64,000 bases of DNA. Origin: Isoptericola jiangsuensis (GTDB lineage Bacteria; Actinomycetota; Actinomycetes; Actinomycetales; Cellulomonadaceae). The notes beneath the pieces are model-generated. The model was not told the DNA's origin. It did not search any database and saw nothing but the letters and a program-made list of their open reading frames with translations. The DNA is taken from NCBI RefSeq assembly GCF_002563715.1, contig NZ_PDJJ01000001.1:2728001-2792000 (forward strand), in the 5' to 3' direction. Numbering within the stretch: the stretch's first letter is position 1; the number at the start of each line of letters is the position of its first letter. This document shows, piece by piece, positions 52,454 through 60,806 of the stretch. The position numbers and the translations under genes were made by a program.

Positions 52454-53329
52454 GTGGACGGAGACCTGCTGGTCCGGCTGCGCCAGATGCTGCCGAACCT
52501 GCGACCGGCGGAGGCGCGGATCGCCGAGACGGTCCTCGACGACCCGACCGCGGTCGTCGGGGCCACCATCGCCGAGCTCGCGGGCCGCGCCGGGGCGTCC
52601 CAGGCCAGCGTCGTCCGCTTCTGCCGGACCGTCGGCTACACCGGCTACCCCGGCTTCCGCATCGACCTCGCCCGCACGACCAGCCGGCGCGCCGCCGAGC
52701 ACGAGCGCTCCGGCGTCGCCCAGGGCGAGATCGGCCGCTCCGACGACGTCGCCGAGGTCGTCTCGAAGATCGCGTTCCACGAGGCCCGCACCATCGAGAG
52801 CACGGCCCGCGCCATCGACCTCGACGCGCTCGAGGAGGCCGTGCGGGCCGTCGCCGGGGCCGACCGGGTCGACGTCTACGGGGTCGGGGCGTCCGGCCTC
52901 ACCGCGCAGGACCTCGCGCAGAAGCTGTCCCGCATCGGTATCGCCTGCGTCGCGCCCGTCGACTCCCACCAGCAGCTCCAGTCGGCCGCGCTGCTCGCCC
53001 CCGGCTCCGTCGCCATCGGGGTGTCCCACACGGGCCGCACCGTCGAGGTGCACCAGTCGCTCACCCTGGCGCGTGCCCGCGGCGCGACGACGGTCGCCGT
53101 CACCGGGTTCCCGTCGTCGCCGCTGGCCGACACCGCCGACGTCGTGCTGGCTACCTCCGTGCGGGAGACGCAGTTCCGCACCGGGGCGCTCGCCAGCCGC
53201 ATCGCGCAGCTCGCCGTCGTCGACTTCCTGTTCGTCAACGTCGCGCAGCGGCGGTTCGACGCCACCACCGAGGCCCTGCGCCTCACCTACGACGCCGTCC
53301 AGCAGCACCGCATGGCGCCGGGCGCCTGA
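52454..53329 (+). CDS. RpiR/MurR-family transcriptional regulator
   Basis: A 291-residue regulator. The N-terminal HTH_6 domain (LVRLRQMLPNLRPAEARIAE to GASQASVVRFCRTVGYTGYPGF, residues 1-75) is followed by a SIS sugar-phosphate-binding domain with VYGVGASGLTAQDLAQKLSRIG and IGVSHTGRTVEV. In many bacteria MurR-like RpiR proteins sense MurNAc-6-phosphate and control murQ genes. Location 1.3 kb from the operon and a nearby palindrome support that role, by context only. GTG 52454 is preceded by GAAGGGGACGATC. The end has a convergent hairpin shared with cimA. Confidence 0.9.
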   Translation: MDGDLLVRLRQMLPNLRPAEARIAETVLDDPTAVVGATIAELAGRAGASQASVVRFCRTVGYTGYPGFRIDLARTTSRRAAEHERSGVAQGEIGRSDDVAEVVSKIAFHEARTIESTARAIDLDALEEAVRAVAGADRVDVYGVGASGLTAQDLAQKLSRIGIACVAPVDSHQQLQSAALLAPGSVAIGVSHTGRTVEVHQSLTLARARGATTVAVTGFPSSPLADTADVVLATSVRETQFRTGALASRIAQLAVVDFLFVNVAQRRFDATTEALRLTYDAVQQHRMAPGA

Positions 53330-53348
53330 CGCCGACGGTCATCGGGCC

Positions 53349-53378
53349 GCCCGGCGCCCGGTCGACCGGACGCCGGGC
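53349..53378. terminator. Hairpin between convergent rpiR and cimA genes
   Basis: GCCCGGCGCCCGGTC at 53349-53363 faces GACCGGACGCCGGGC at 53364-53378 with a single mismatch; acts as a bidirectional terminator. Confidence 0.7.
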
Positions 53379-53385
53379 GCTCCGG

Positions 53386-55029
53386 TCAGAGCGCCTCGAC
53401 CCCGGCGTGCAGCAGGCCGTAGACGTGCGCGTCGATGAGCGCCTCCCAGGCGGCCTCGATGATGTTCGGGCCCACGCCCACCGTCGACCAGGTGTGCTCC
53501 CCGTCGCTGGTCTCGACCAGCACCCGCGTCGTGGCGTCCGTGCCGTGCTCGGCGTCGAGGATCCGCACCTTGAAGTCGATGAGCTCGAACTTCTCGATCG
53601 CCGGGTACACGCGGGTCAGCGCGTGGCGCAGCGCCTGGTCGAGGGCGTTGACCGGGCCGTTGCCCTCCCCCGTGACGACGATCCGCTCGCCGCCGGCGTG
53701 GAGCTTCACCGTGGCCTCCGCCACGGCCTCCGCGTCGTGGCGGTCGGCGTTGCCCGCGTCACCCGTCGTCTCGACGATGGTGCGCCACGACTCGATGCGG
53801 AAGTAGTGCGGCCGCCGCCCGGTCAGCTCCTCGCGCAGGATCAGCTCGAACGACGCGTCGGCGGCGTCGAACGTGTACCCGCGGGCCTCCGAGGCCTTGA
53901 CCCGGTTGGTCACGCGGGTCAGCAGGTCGCCCTGGCCGGCGAGGTCGAAGCCCAGCTCGCGCCCCTTGAGCTCGATGGACGCGCGGCCCGCCATGTCGGA
54001 CACCAGCATCCGCATGTCGTTGCCCACCGCTGTCGGGTCGATGTGCTGGTAGAGGTCGGGGTCGACCTTGATGGCGCTGGCGTGCAGGCCGGCCTTGTGC
54101 GCGAACGCGCTGGCCCCCACGTAGGGCTGGCGACCGTACGGGGAGATGTTGGTGATCTCGGCGACGGCGTGCGCGATGCGGGACGCCTCCGCCAGGCCGT
54201 CGCCCGCGAGCGTGTCGATGCCGCTCTTGAGGGCGAGGTTGGCCACGACCGTCACGAGGTCGACGTTGCCCGTCCGCTCGCCGTACCCGTTGACGGTGCC
54301 CTGCACGTGCGCGCACCCGGCGTCGACCGCGGCGAGCGTGTTCGCCACGGCGCAGCCGGAGTCGTTGTGGGCGTGCATGCCCAGCAGCGGGTCGCCCGCG
54401 CGGGCCTCGCGCCCGTGGACGAGGCCGAGGGCCTCGCGCAGCTCCGCCACCGTGTCGGTCACCCAGGACGGCAGCATGCCCCCGTTGGTGTCGCACAGCG
54501 CCACGACCTCGGCCCCCGCCTCGAAGCCGACGCGGACCGCCTCCGTGGTGAACGCGGGGTCGAACCGGTACCCGTCGAAGAAGTGCTCGGCGTCCACCAC
54601 GACGCGCCGCCCCTCGCGCACCAGCAGCTCGACCGTGTCGCGGATCATCGCCAGTCCTTCGGCGGGGGTGGTGCGCAGCGCGCGCTCGACGTGCCGCACG
54701 TCCGACTTCGACACGAGCGTCACGACGGGCGCGCCGGAGTCGAGCAGCGCCCGCACCTGCGGGTCGTCCTCGGCGCGCACGCCCGCCTTGCGGGTGGACC
54801 CGAACGCCGCGAGGACCGCGTGCCGCAGCCGCAGCTCCGCGGTCGCCCGGCGGAAGAACTCCGTGTCCTTCGGGATCGCGCCCGGCCAGCCGCCCTCGAT
54901 GAACCCGACGCCCAGCTCGTCCAGCAGCGGGGCGATGGCGAGCTTGTCGGCGACGGAGAGGTTCATCCCCTCCTGCTGCGCACCGTCGCGCAGGGTGGTG
55001 TCGTACACGTGGAACGGGGCGGTGACCAT
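53386..55029 (-). CDS. cimA: Citramalate synthase (isoleucine synthesis from pyruvate)
   Basis: A 547-residue enzyme of the HMGL-like/LeuA family that condenses pyruvate with acetyl-CoA to citramalate; LeuCD and LeuB then take it to 2-oxobutyrate. The TIM barrel carries VYDTTLRDGAQQEGM (metal Asp, Arg), AEHFFDG and MHAHNDSGCAVANTLAAVDAG (metal His pair), and NGYGERTGN. The C-terminal LeuA regulatory domain ends SDGEHTWSTVGVGPNIIEAAWEALIDA, pattern of the CimA rather than LeuA branch. ATG 55029 is chosen with GGGGAG about 6 nt upstream. The 5' leader holds a small ORF and an intrinsic terminator, so attenuation is likely. Confidence 0.93.
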   Translation of the reverse strand: MVTAPFHVYDTTLRDGAQQEGMNLSVADKLAIAPLLDELGVGFIEGGWPGAIPKDTEFFRRATAELRLRHAVLAAFGSTRKAGVRAEDDPQVRALLDSGAPVVTLVSKSDVRHVERALRTTPAEGLAMIRDTVELLVREGRRVVVDAEHFFDGYRFDPAFTTEAVRVGFEAGAEVVALCDTNGGMLPSWVTDTVAELREALGLVHGREARAGDPLLGMHAHNDSGCAVANTLAAVDAGCAHVQGTVNGYGERTGNVDLVTVVANLALKSGIDTLAGDGLAEASRIAHAVAEITNISPYGRQPYVGASAFAHKAGLHASAIKVDPDLYQHIDPTAVGNDMRMLVSDMAGRASIELKGRELGFDLAGQGDLLTRVTNRVKASEARGYTFDAADASFELILREELTGRRPHYFRIESWRTIVETTGDAGNADRHDAEAVAEATVKLHAGGERIVVTGEGNGPVNALDQALRHALTRVYPAIEKFELIDFKVRILDAEHGTDATTRVLVETSDGEHTWSTVGVGPNIIEAAWEALIDAHVYGLLHAGVEAL

Positions 55030-55066
55030 CGGGGGCTCCCCTGGGGGCTGAAGCGGTCGGGACAAC

Positions 55067-55095
55067 AAAAAAGACCCTCCGGGTAGGGAAGGTCT
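55067..55095 (-). terminator. Intrinsic terminator inside the cimA leader (attenuator)
   Basis: Read on the minus strand: AGACCTTCC, loop CTACCC, GGAGGGTCT, followed by TTTTT. The 9-bp stem contains one U-G pair, and the run of T is unusual in this GC-rich genome. It lies between the leader peptide and cimA, 38 nt before the start codon, so transcription would stop before cimA unless the hairpin is prevented. Confidence 0.85.
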
Positions 55096-55124
55096 GCGCG
55101 TCCGGTCGGGTGGGCCGGACGCGC
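55096..55124 (-). promoter_or_regulatory. Leader hairpin preceding the cimA attenuator terminator
   Basis: GCGCGTCCGG at 55096-55105 and CCGGACGCGC at 55115-55124 pair perfectly (10 bp). On the RNA its 5' arm begins at the leader-peptide stop codon. It could be the pause hairpin. Part of it (UCCGG) can alternatively pair with CCGGA in the terminator loop and 3' arm, a possible anti-terminator. Confidence 0.65.
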
Positions 55125-55183
55125 TAGCTAATGATGCGGCAGCACGGTACGTGCCGCTGCGGACGCTGGTGGGCGCGAGTCAT
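55124..55183 (-). CDS. cimA leader peptide, 19 residues
   Basis: ATG at 55183 gives MTRAHQRPQRHVPCCRIIS and stops with TAG at 55124-55126, exactly where the leader hairpin begins. The last codons include two adjacent Ile codons (ATC ATT) after Cys-Cys-Arg. Ribosome stalling at Ile codons when charged tRNA-Ile is scarce would make sense for a gene of isoleucine synthesis; the Cys pair could also report cysteine. A CACGAT hexamer 7 nt upstream and TGACCG 17 bp further up look like a promoter for a leaderless mRNA. Coding is inferred from arrangement; no homology could be checked. Confidence 0.6.
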   Translation of the reverse strand: MTRAHQRPQRHVPCCRIIS

Positions 55184-55262
55184 GCCTCACATCGTGCCAC
55201 ACCGTCCAGGCACCGGTCACGCGGTCCCGCCTCGTGGACACCCCGACCGTCGGCCGACCCGG

Positions 55263-55290
55263 TCGGGCGATCTGTGGTGGGATCGCCCGA
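55263..55290. repeat. 10-bp perfect inverted repeat with adjoining direct repeat in the cimA/membrane protein intergenic region
   Basis: TCGGGCGATC (55263-55272) and GATCGCCCGA (55281-55290) with an 8-bp spacer; CGATCTGTGGT is also directly repeated at 55268-55278 and 55288-55298. Possible operator for the gene at 55332 or for the divergent cimA leader promoter. Confidence 0.5.
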
Positions 55291-55331
55291 TCTGTGGTCC
55301 GCTGTGTCCACCACGGCACGAGGAGACCCAC

Positions 55332-55988
55332 GTGAACCACCCCCAGCGGCCCGACGGGCAGGACGACGCCACCCGCGCGTACCCGTCGCGGCCCGGCACC
55401 CCCGCCCCCGGCACGCCGGGCGGGCCCACCTACGACGCCACCGGCGCTCCCGCCGTGCCCGGCTACGACGCTCCCACGCCCGTCGGGCACCACGACGCCC
55501 CGCCCGGCGTCGTCCCCGCCGCCGACGACCCCGCGTACGACCCCGTCGTCGACACCGGGCCCACGCAGCCCGGGCTCATCGTGACCCGGTACTGGTCCGG
55601 GGCCGCGGTCACCGTGCTCGTCAGCGCCCTGCTGGGCCTGGCGTGCTCCGTCGTCCTCGAGGAGGTCTTCGGGCTGTCGCTCGTCGCACCCCCGGACGCC
55701 CTGGGCGTCGGGCACCACGCGTCCTGGGCGGGCACGGGGGCGCTCTACGCCCTGCTCGCCGCCGTCGTGCTGCAGCTCCTCGTGCTCGCGGCGCCGCGCG
55801 CCCGCATGTTCTTCGGCTGGCTCGTCGCCCTGAGCATCCTCATCCTCGTGGCGCTGCCCTTCACCGGGTCGACCGACCCGCTCGACGCGACGATGACGGG
55901 ACTCGTGTGGGTCGTGCTCGGTGTCGCCGTGTTCTCGATGCTCAGCGGGGTGCTCGGACGGACCCTGGTCCGTCGTCCGACCACGTGA
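55332..55988 (+). CDS. Hypothetical four-helix membrane protein with proline-rich N-terminus
   Basis: A 218-residue protein with a low-complexity N-terminal 75 residues (Pro/Gly/Asp/Tyr, for example SRPGTPAPGTPGGPTYD), then four hydrophobic segments: about 85-108, 130-150, 157-175 and 185-208. The layout resembles actinobacterial four-TM proteins of unknown function of the DUF6069 type, but I cannot confirm the family. GTG 55332 has GAGGAG 7 nt upstream. The 3' end overlaps the convergent winged-helix gene by 47 nt, so some of the terminal sequence is read on both strands. Confidence 0.7.
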   Translation: MNHPQRPDGQDDATRAYPSRPGTPAPGTPGGPTYDATGAPAVPGYDAPTPVGHHDAPPGVVPAADDPAYDPVVDTGPTQPGLIVTRYWSGAAVTVLVSALLGLACSVVLEEVFGLSLVAPPDALGVGHHASWAGTGALYALLAAVVLQLLVLAAPRARMFFGWLVALSILILVALPFTGSTDPLDATMTGLVWVVLGVAVFSMLSGVLGRTLVRRPTT

Positions 55989-57099
55989 CCTCGGCCGCCG
56001 CGTCCTGACCGGTCGCCGCCAGGACGCGGCGGGCCTCCGCCTCGACGGCGTCCCGCGCGTCACCCGTGAGGGGCCGCAGGGCCGTCACCTGCACCACCGG
56101 GTCGCCCGGCGCGGCCGGGGACCACGTGCCCACGACCCGTCCGTCGACCCAGACCGTCGGCAGCACGTCGCCGTTGCGCCGGAACACGTGGGCGGCGACG
56201 TCGGCGTCGAGCAACCGGGTCCGGTCGTCGAACGCCACGAGGAGCTGGTCCCAGCGGGGCAGCAGCCGCACCGGCGCGGCGGTGTCGCCGGGGACGACGT
56301 CGAGGCCCGCCAGGTCGAGCAGGTCCGCGCCGTCCGGTCCGGCCAGTGTGCGCAGCTCCAGCCGGTCCAGCGCCACGGCCAGGGGACGCTTCCCGCGGAT
56401 GCCGACGCCGCGGGCCACGTCCGCGCGGGTCGCCGGACCGAACGCCCGCAGGTACCGCGCGACCGCCCCGGCACGCGCCTCGTCAGGGCTCGGTCGGTCC
56501 GCCGCCCCGAACCAGGCGGCCCCGTCGACCACACGGTGCTCACCGTGCTCGCGCCAGAACCCGCTCGGCGGCACGTGCACCAGACCCCCGCCGGCCGACG
56601 CGAGGCGCCACCACGCGCGCGACACCCCGCCGGGGATCGCCGCCGCCGCGTCGACACCCGGGTGGAGCGCGGCCGCGAACGCCTCCACCTCGTCGACCGT
56701 GCGCGGCCGGGCGCAGTGCTCCCGCACCGCGGCGTTGAGCTCCGTCAGGTCCAGCCCCGCCCGGCGGGCGCTCGGCCGCCAGGACGCGAGCCGGCCCTCG
56801 GCCGACGTCACGTCGGCCGACGGCCAGTGCCCGGCGGGCAGCAGGTGCAGCGTCGAACGCATCACCGTCGCCTTGACGAGCGACCGCGCCGTCAGGGCGT
56901 CCTGCACGGCGTCGACGACGGGCCCGTCCCGGCGGGCCGCCAGCCCGAGGTAGGGCATGTCGGCGTGCTGGGCCTGCAGCCCGCCCACGTCGCCGACGAC
57001 CTCGACGGCCGACCGCTCCGCGGCGGGCGGCCGTCGCAGCAGGTGCTGGCGGGCGAGCGTCGTCCGGCCGAGCTCGGCGCGACTCACCCTGACGGGCAC
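55942..57099 (-). CDS. Winged-helix DNA-binding domain protein (HTH_42/YcaQ-like)
   Basis: A 385-residue member of the PF06224-type family, whose best-studied relatives (YcaQ, AlkX) are DNA glycosylases acting on interstrand crosslinks. The N-terminal ARQHLLRRPPAAERSAVEVVGDVGGLQAQHADMPYLGLAAR contains the QxQ-like catalytic region (GLQAQH), matching the QΦQ motif. RSTLHLLPAGHW and LLPRWDQLLVAFDDRTRLL follow. A glycosylase role is possible, not shown. GTG 57099 is chosen with GAGGAG 6 nt upstream. It lies downstream of ilvE on the same strand. Confidence 0.85.
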   Translation of the reverse strand: MPVRVSRAELGRTTLARQHLLRRPPAAERSAVEVVGDVGGLQAQHADMPYLGLAARRDGPVVDAVQDALTARSLVKATVMRSTLHLLPAGHWPSADVTSAEGRLASWRPSARRAGLDLTELNAAVREHCARPRTVDEVEAFAAALHPGVDAAAAIPGGVSRAWWRLASAGGGLVHVPPSGFWREHGEHRVVDGAAWFGAADRPSPDEARAGAVARYLRAFGPATRADVARGVGIRGKRPLAVALDRLELRTLAGPDGADLLDLAGLDVVPGDTAAPVRLLPRWDQLLVAFDDRTRLLDADVAAHVFRRNGDVLPTVWVDGRVVGTWSPAAPGDPVVQVTALRPLTGDARDAVEAEARRVLAATGQDAAAEVTWSDDGPGSVRAPR

Positions 57100-57185
57100 G
57101 TGCCGCTCCTCACCCGCCGGGCGGCCGGGTCGCCCGCCGGCGTCGTCGTCTTCGGGTCGCCGTCGTCCCGGCGTCGTCGGGCCGC

Positions 57186-58316
57186 TCAGGCCAGGCGGCG
57201 CATCCAGCCGTGACGGTCGGTGGCGCGCCCGTACTGGATGTCGGTGAGCTCGGACCGGATCGCCATCGTCAGCTCGCCGGGCTCGCCGCCGCCGACCTGG
57301 TGGTCGAACGTGCCGCCCGCGAGCCGACCGATCGGCGTCACGACCGCGGCGGTGCCGCACGCGAAGATCTCGGTGATGCTGCCGTCGGCCAGGCCGTCCA
57401 CGACCTCCGCCAGCGGGATGCGCCGCTCGACGACGTCGTGGCCCCGGTCCGCCACCAGCCGCAGGATGGACGACCGGGTGATGCCCTCCAGGATGGAGCC
57501 GGTGAGCTCCGGCGTGTGCACCGTGCCGTCCGCCTTGACGACGAACAGGTTCATCCCGCCGAGCTCCTCGAGGAACGTGTTCGTCGTGGAGTCGAGGAAG
57601 CACACCTGGTCGCAGCCGTTCTCCTGCGCCTCCGTCTGCGGGAGCAGGCTGGCCGCGTAGTTGCCGCCGCACTTCGCGTCGCCCGTGCCGCCCGGGGCGG
57701 CACGGTGGTAGTCCTGGGACACCCAGATCGACACCGGCTTCACGCCGCCCGCGAAGTACGGCCCGACCGGCGAGGCGATGCAGAGGTACTCGGCCTCGTT
57801 CGCCGGCCGCACGCCGAGGAACGGCTCGGAGGCGAACATGAAGGGCCGCAGGTACAGGCTGGAGTCCTCCCCGCCCGGGACCCACGCGAGGTCGGTGCGC
57901 ACCAGCGCGGCGATCGAGCCGACGAAGTCGTCGACGCTCAGCGCGGGCAGCGCCAGCCGGTGGGCCGAGCGCGCGAACCGGGCGGCGTTGGCGTCCGGGC
58001 GGAACGTCCACACCGAGCCGTCGGCGTGCCGGTACGCCTTCATGCCCTCGAAGATCTCCTGCGCGTAGTGCAGGACGGCGGTCGCCGGGTCGAGCTGGAG
58101 CGGACCGTACTTCTCGATGCGGCGGTCCACCCACCCCGTGTCCTTGCGCCACGTGATCCGGGCCATGTGGTCGGTGAACACCGTGCCGAAGCGCGGGCTG
58201 GCGAGCGCGGCCTCGCGCTCGTCGTCAGGCGTCGGCGTGTCCGTCGGGGACACGTCGAACAGCTCGACGAGGTCCTCGAGCTCGGTCGGGAGGATGGGGG
58301 ACGAGGTCGTGGTCAT
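57186..58316 (-). CDS. ilvE: Branched-chain amino acid aminotransferase
   Basis: A 376-residue fold-type IV PLP transaminase that makes Val, Leu and Ile from their keto acids. The PLP lysine is in GDAKCGGNYAASLLPQ, the N-terminal YAQEIFEGMKAYRHADGS and LYLRPFMFASEPFLGV are conserved, and the C-terminal CGTAAVVTPIG binds the cofactor phosphate. The EELGGMNLFVV segment is also typical of the eukaryote/actinobacteria type. Length about 365 is normal. ATG 58316 is preceded by AAAGGCCCTTGCGATC (AAAGG, 10 nt away). Downstream of leuB by 150 bp. Confidence 0.96.
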   Translation of the reverse strand: MTTTSSPILPTELEDLVELFDVSPTDTPTPDDEREAALASPRFGTVFTDHMARITWRKDTGWVDRRIEKYGPLQLDPATAVLHYAQEIFEGMKAYRHADGSVWTFRPDANAARFARSAHRLALPALSVDDFVGSIAALVRTDLAWVPGGEDSSLYLRPFMFASEPFLGVRPANEAEYLCIASPVGPYFAGGVKPVSIWVSQDYHRAAPGGTGDAKCGGNYAASLLPQTEAQENGCDQVCFLDSTTNTFLEELGGMNLFVVKADGTVHTPELTGSILEGITRSSILRLVADRGHDVVERRIPLAEVVDGLADGSITEIFACGTAAVVTPIGRLAGGTFDHQVGGGEPGELTMAIRSELTDIQYGRATDRHGWMRRLA

Positions 58317-58466
58317 GATCGCAAGGGCCTTTCACCGGGTGACCCCTGTAGTTTTCCACGACTCGCGGTCCCGCGGGCACCGGTCGGACGCGTCCACCAC
58401 ACGGTCACCCTGGACGAGGAGCAAGGGGACGGTTCGGGGACGACGGCCGAGGTCGCGGGGCGCCGG

Positions 58467-59510
58467 TCAGTCGGCGACGCGGGCAGCGAGATCCTGCCCG
58501 ACCTCGGCCGTCGACCGTACTCGGCTCCCGCGCTCGGCGAGGTCGGCCGCGACCGCGGCCTCGACGCGCGCCGCCTCGGCGGTGAGGCCGAGGTGGTCGA
58601 GCAGCAGGGAGACCGACAGCACCGTGGCGGTCGGGTCGGCCTTGCCCTGGCCCGCGATGTCGGGGGCCGAGCCGTGCACCGGCTCGAACATCGACGGCGC
58701 GGTGCGGTCCGGGTTGATGTTCGCGGACGCGGCGAGGCCGATGCCACCGGTGATCGCGGCGGCCTGGTCGGTGAGGATGTCGCCGAAGAGGTTGTCCGTC
58801 ACGATGACGTCGAAGCGCGACGGGTTCGTCGTGAGGAAGATCGTGGCGGCGTCGACGTGCAGGTAGTCCGTCGTGACGTCCGGGAACTCGGCGTTGACGG
58901 CCTCGACGGTGCGACGCCACAGGTGACCGGCGTGGACCAGCACGTTGTGCTTGTGCACGAGCGTGAGGTGCCGGCGGGGGCGGGCCTGGGCGCGGGCGAA
59001 GGCGTCGCGCACCACGCGCTCCACGCCGAACGCCGTGTTGACCGACACCTCGGTGGCGATCTCGTGCGGCGTGCCGGTGCGGACCGAGCCACCGTTGCCG
59101 ACGTACGGGCCCTCGGTGCCCTCGCGGACCACGACGAAGTCGACCTCGCCGGGCTCCGCGAGCGGGCTCTTCACGCCCGGGTACAGCTTGCCGGGGCGGA
59201 GGTTGACGTAGTGGTCGAGCGCGAAGCGCAGCTTGAGCAGGAGACCGCGCTCCAGCACGCCCGAGGGGACGCTGGGGTCGCCGATGGCGCCGAGCAGGAT
59301 CGCGTCGTGCTCGCGGATCCGCTCCAGGTCGCCGTCGGCGAGGGTCTCGCCCGTCGCGTGCCAGCGACGCGCGCCCAGGTCGAACTCGGTGGTGGCGACC
59401 TTGACGTCGGAGCCGGCCAGGGCCGCCTCGAGGACCGCGAGGCCCTGTTCGACGACCTCGGTGCCGATGCCGTCCCCTGCCACCACTGCCAGGTCGATGT
59501 TGCGCGTCAT
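58467..59510 (-). CDS. leuB: 3-isopropylmalate dehydrogenase
   Basis: A 347-residue isopropylmalate/isocitrate dehydrogenase-family enzyme, oxidising 3-isopropylmalate in leucine synthesis (and beta-methylmalate in the citramalate route with CimA). [13 protein letters not shown] at the N-terminus, [30 protein letters not shown], the [15 protein letters not shown] loop, [12 protein letters not shown] and the [17 protein letters not shown] metal-binding segment are all in place. TAGGAT (reverse complement at 59517-59522) lies 6 nt before ATG 59510, so it is probably leaderless and has its own promoter, although ilvE could be cotranscribed. Confidence 0.96.
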   Translation of the reverse strand: MTRNIDLAVVAGDGIGTEVVEQGLAVLEAALAGSDVKVATTEFDLGARRWHATGETLADGDLERIREHDAILLGAIGDPSVPSGVLERGLLLKLRFALDHYVNLRPGKLYPGVKSPLAEPGEVDFVVVREGTEGPYVGNGGSVRTGTPHEIATEVSVNTAFGVERVVRDAFARAQARPRRHLTLVHKHNVLVHAGHLWRRTVEAVNAEFPDVTTDYLHVDAATIFLTTNPSRFDVIVTDNLFGDILTDQAAAITGGIGLAASANINPDRTAPSMFEPVHGSAPDIAGQGKADPTATVLSVSLLLDHLGLTAEAARVEAAVAADLAERGSRVRSTAEVGQDLAARVAD

Positions 59511-59578
59511 GCAGCGATCCTACGACCGCCGCGCCAGGATGCGGGACACCCGTCTCACGATGCGAAACGATCGGGCGG

Positions 59579-59977
59579 TCACATCTCCCGCGACGACAGC
59601 ACGCAGAACTCGTTGCCGTCCGGGTCCGCCAGCACCGTCCACGTGGCCTCGGGCGGCTGCCCCACGTCGATCACCCGGGCGCCCAGACCGACCAGCCGCT
59701 CGATCTCGGCGTCCCGGTCGTCGCTCGTGTGCGGCGCGAAGTCCCAGTGCAGCCGGTTCTTGCCCGACTTCTCGTGCTCCACCCGGACGAACACCATGCC
59801 CGGCGGCACCCGGTGGAACTCCAGCTGCTCGGAGAGCTCACGCGCCCACGGCGGCACGAGGACGACCTCGTCGTCGGCCGCGTAGACCATGTCCCAGCCG
59901 AGCGCCTCGGCCCACCAGGCCGCGAGCGCACGAGGGTCGGTGGACTCCACCACCGTCGAGTACCAGCGCAGGGTCAT
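59579..59977 (-). CDS. VOC-family (glyoxalase/bleomycin-resistance-like) protein
   Basis: A 132-residue vicinal-oxygen-chelate fold protein, mostly beta. It has the WYSTVVESTDPRALAAWWAEALGWDMVY start, the LHWDFAP strand with a metal-type His, and the end ADPDGNEFCVLSSREM typical for the family. Substrate unknown. ATG 59977 has GGAAGGAGACGACG, a strong ribosome-binding site 8 nt away. It lies between the ASCH gene and leuB on the same strand, but with 56-68 bp gaps each side. Confidence 0.87.
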   Translation of the reverse strand: MTLRWYSTVVESTDPRALAAWWAEALGWDMVYAADDEVVLVPPWARELSEQLEFHRVPPGMVFVRVEHEKSGKNRLHWDFAPHTSDDRDAEIERLVGLGARVIDVGQPPEATWTVLADPDGNEFCVLSSREM

Positions 59978-60033
59978 CGTCGTCTCCTTCCGGTGGCACG
60001 CACGCTAGCGGGCGCCACCGACACCCCGGCCCG

Positions 60034-60591
60034 CTACTCCGCGTACAGGACCGTGAACCGCTCGCAGACGACCGGCATCGACCGGTCGAACGCGTGACCG
60101 GTGGCCTCCAGGGTGCGCCGCCAGTACGCCTCGTGCCCCGCACGCCACGACTCCAGGGTGAGGTCGTCCTCCCCCTCACGGCGCGCGTGCTCCGCCGTGA
60201 CCTCGTCGAACGGCACCGTCTCCACGGCGTCCGTGCGGATCAGCGCCCGCGGCGAACCGGCGCCGTCCAGCACGATCGACAGGTCGCCCTTGCGCGGCAG
60301 CGGCTCGGCCGCGGCCTCGAACTCCCACAGCGCGCTCGCCGTCGCCGTCTTCGTCCCGGCGAGCACCAGCCCGAGCAGCTCGTCCGCGAGCACCGGCGAG
60401 TCGCCGAACGCCCACGCCGGCGGCGGCACCACGTTCTCCGACCGCTCCCCCACCGCACCGCCGTGGCTCGTGCGACCGGCCTTCGGCCGCGCCGACTCCC
60501 AGAACGCGGTGATCAGCTCCGCCTGCTGCACGTCGTCGAGCTGGCCCTGCGGCTCCTGCGGGGCATCGCCCGAGGTCACGTCGTCAGTCAT
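60034..60591 (-). CDS. ASCH-domain protein
   Basis: A 185-residue protein containing an ASCH RNA-binding-like domain ([64 protein letters not shown]), similar in length and order to YqfB-like ASCH proteins from actinobacteria. The first 25 residues are acidic and Gln-rich. Suggested roles are translation or RNA modification; none proven. ATG 60591 follows CAGGAT by 6 nt, a leaderless start pattern. Repeat array 2 lies immediately upstream. Confidence 0.85.
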   Translation of the reverse strand: MTDDVTSGDAPQEPQGQLDDVQQAELITAFWESARPKAGRTSHGGAVGERSENVVPPPAWAFGDSPVLADELLGLVLAGTKTATASALWEFEAAAEPLPRKGDLSIVLDGAGSPRALIRTDAVETVPFDEVTAEHARREGEDDLTLESWRAGHEAYWRRTLEATGHAFDRSMPVVCERFTVLYAE

Positions 60592-60630
60592 GGCGCCATC
60601 CTGCCATCCGCCCCTCGCCCGCGCCGCCCC

Positions 60631-60730
60631 GCTCCCGCGACTCAGCGCACATCGGCGCCAGTCAGCGCAGGTTCCCGCCAGTCAGCGCAGGTTCCCGCCA
60701 GTCAGCGCAGGTTCCCGCGAGTCGGCGTAG
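60631..60730 (-). repeat. 20-bp repeat array 2 (five units, minus orientation)
   Basis: Five contiguous 20-bp units. On the minus strand they read CTGCGCTGACTGGCGGGAAC or close variants; the middle units are nearly identical. Same unit as arrays 1 and 3 but reversed. Lies in the divergent ASCH/NUDIX intergenic region. Confidence 0.9.
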
Positions 60731-60806
60731 ATCTGGGGGTCGACGCCGACGCACGCGGAGCCGCACGTCGCAGGCCACCCTTCTCCGGCTCCGGCAGGAT
60801 GACGTC

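Noticed and set aside
55030-55331. T-box riboswitch upstream of cimA
   Set aside because: No T-box consensus or specifier-loop architecture; the short leader ORF with hairpin and terminator explains the region better.
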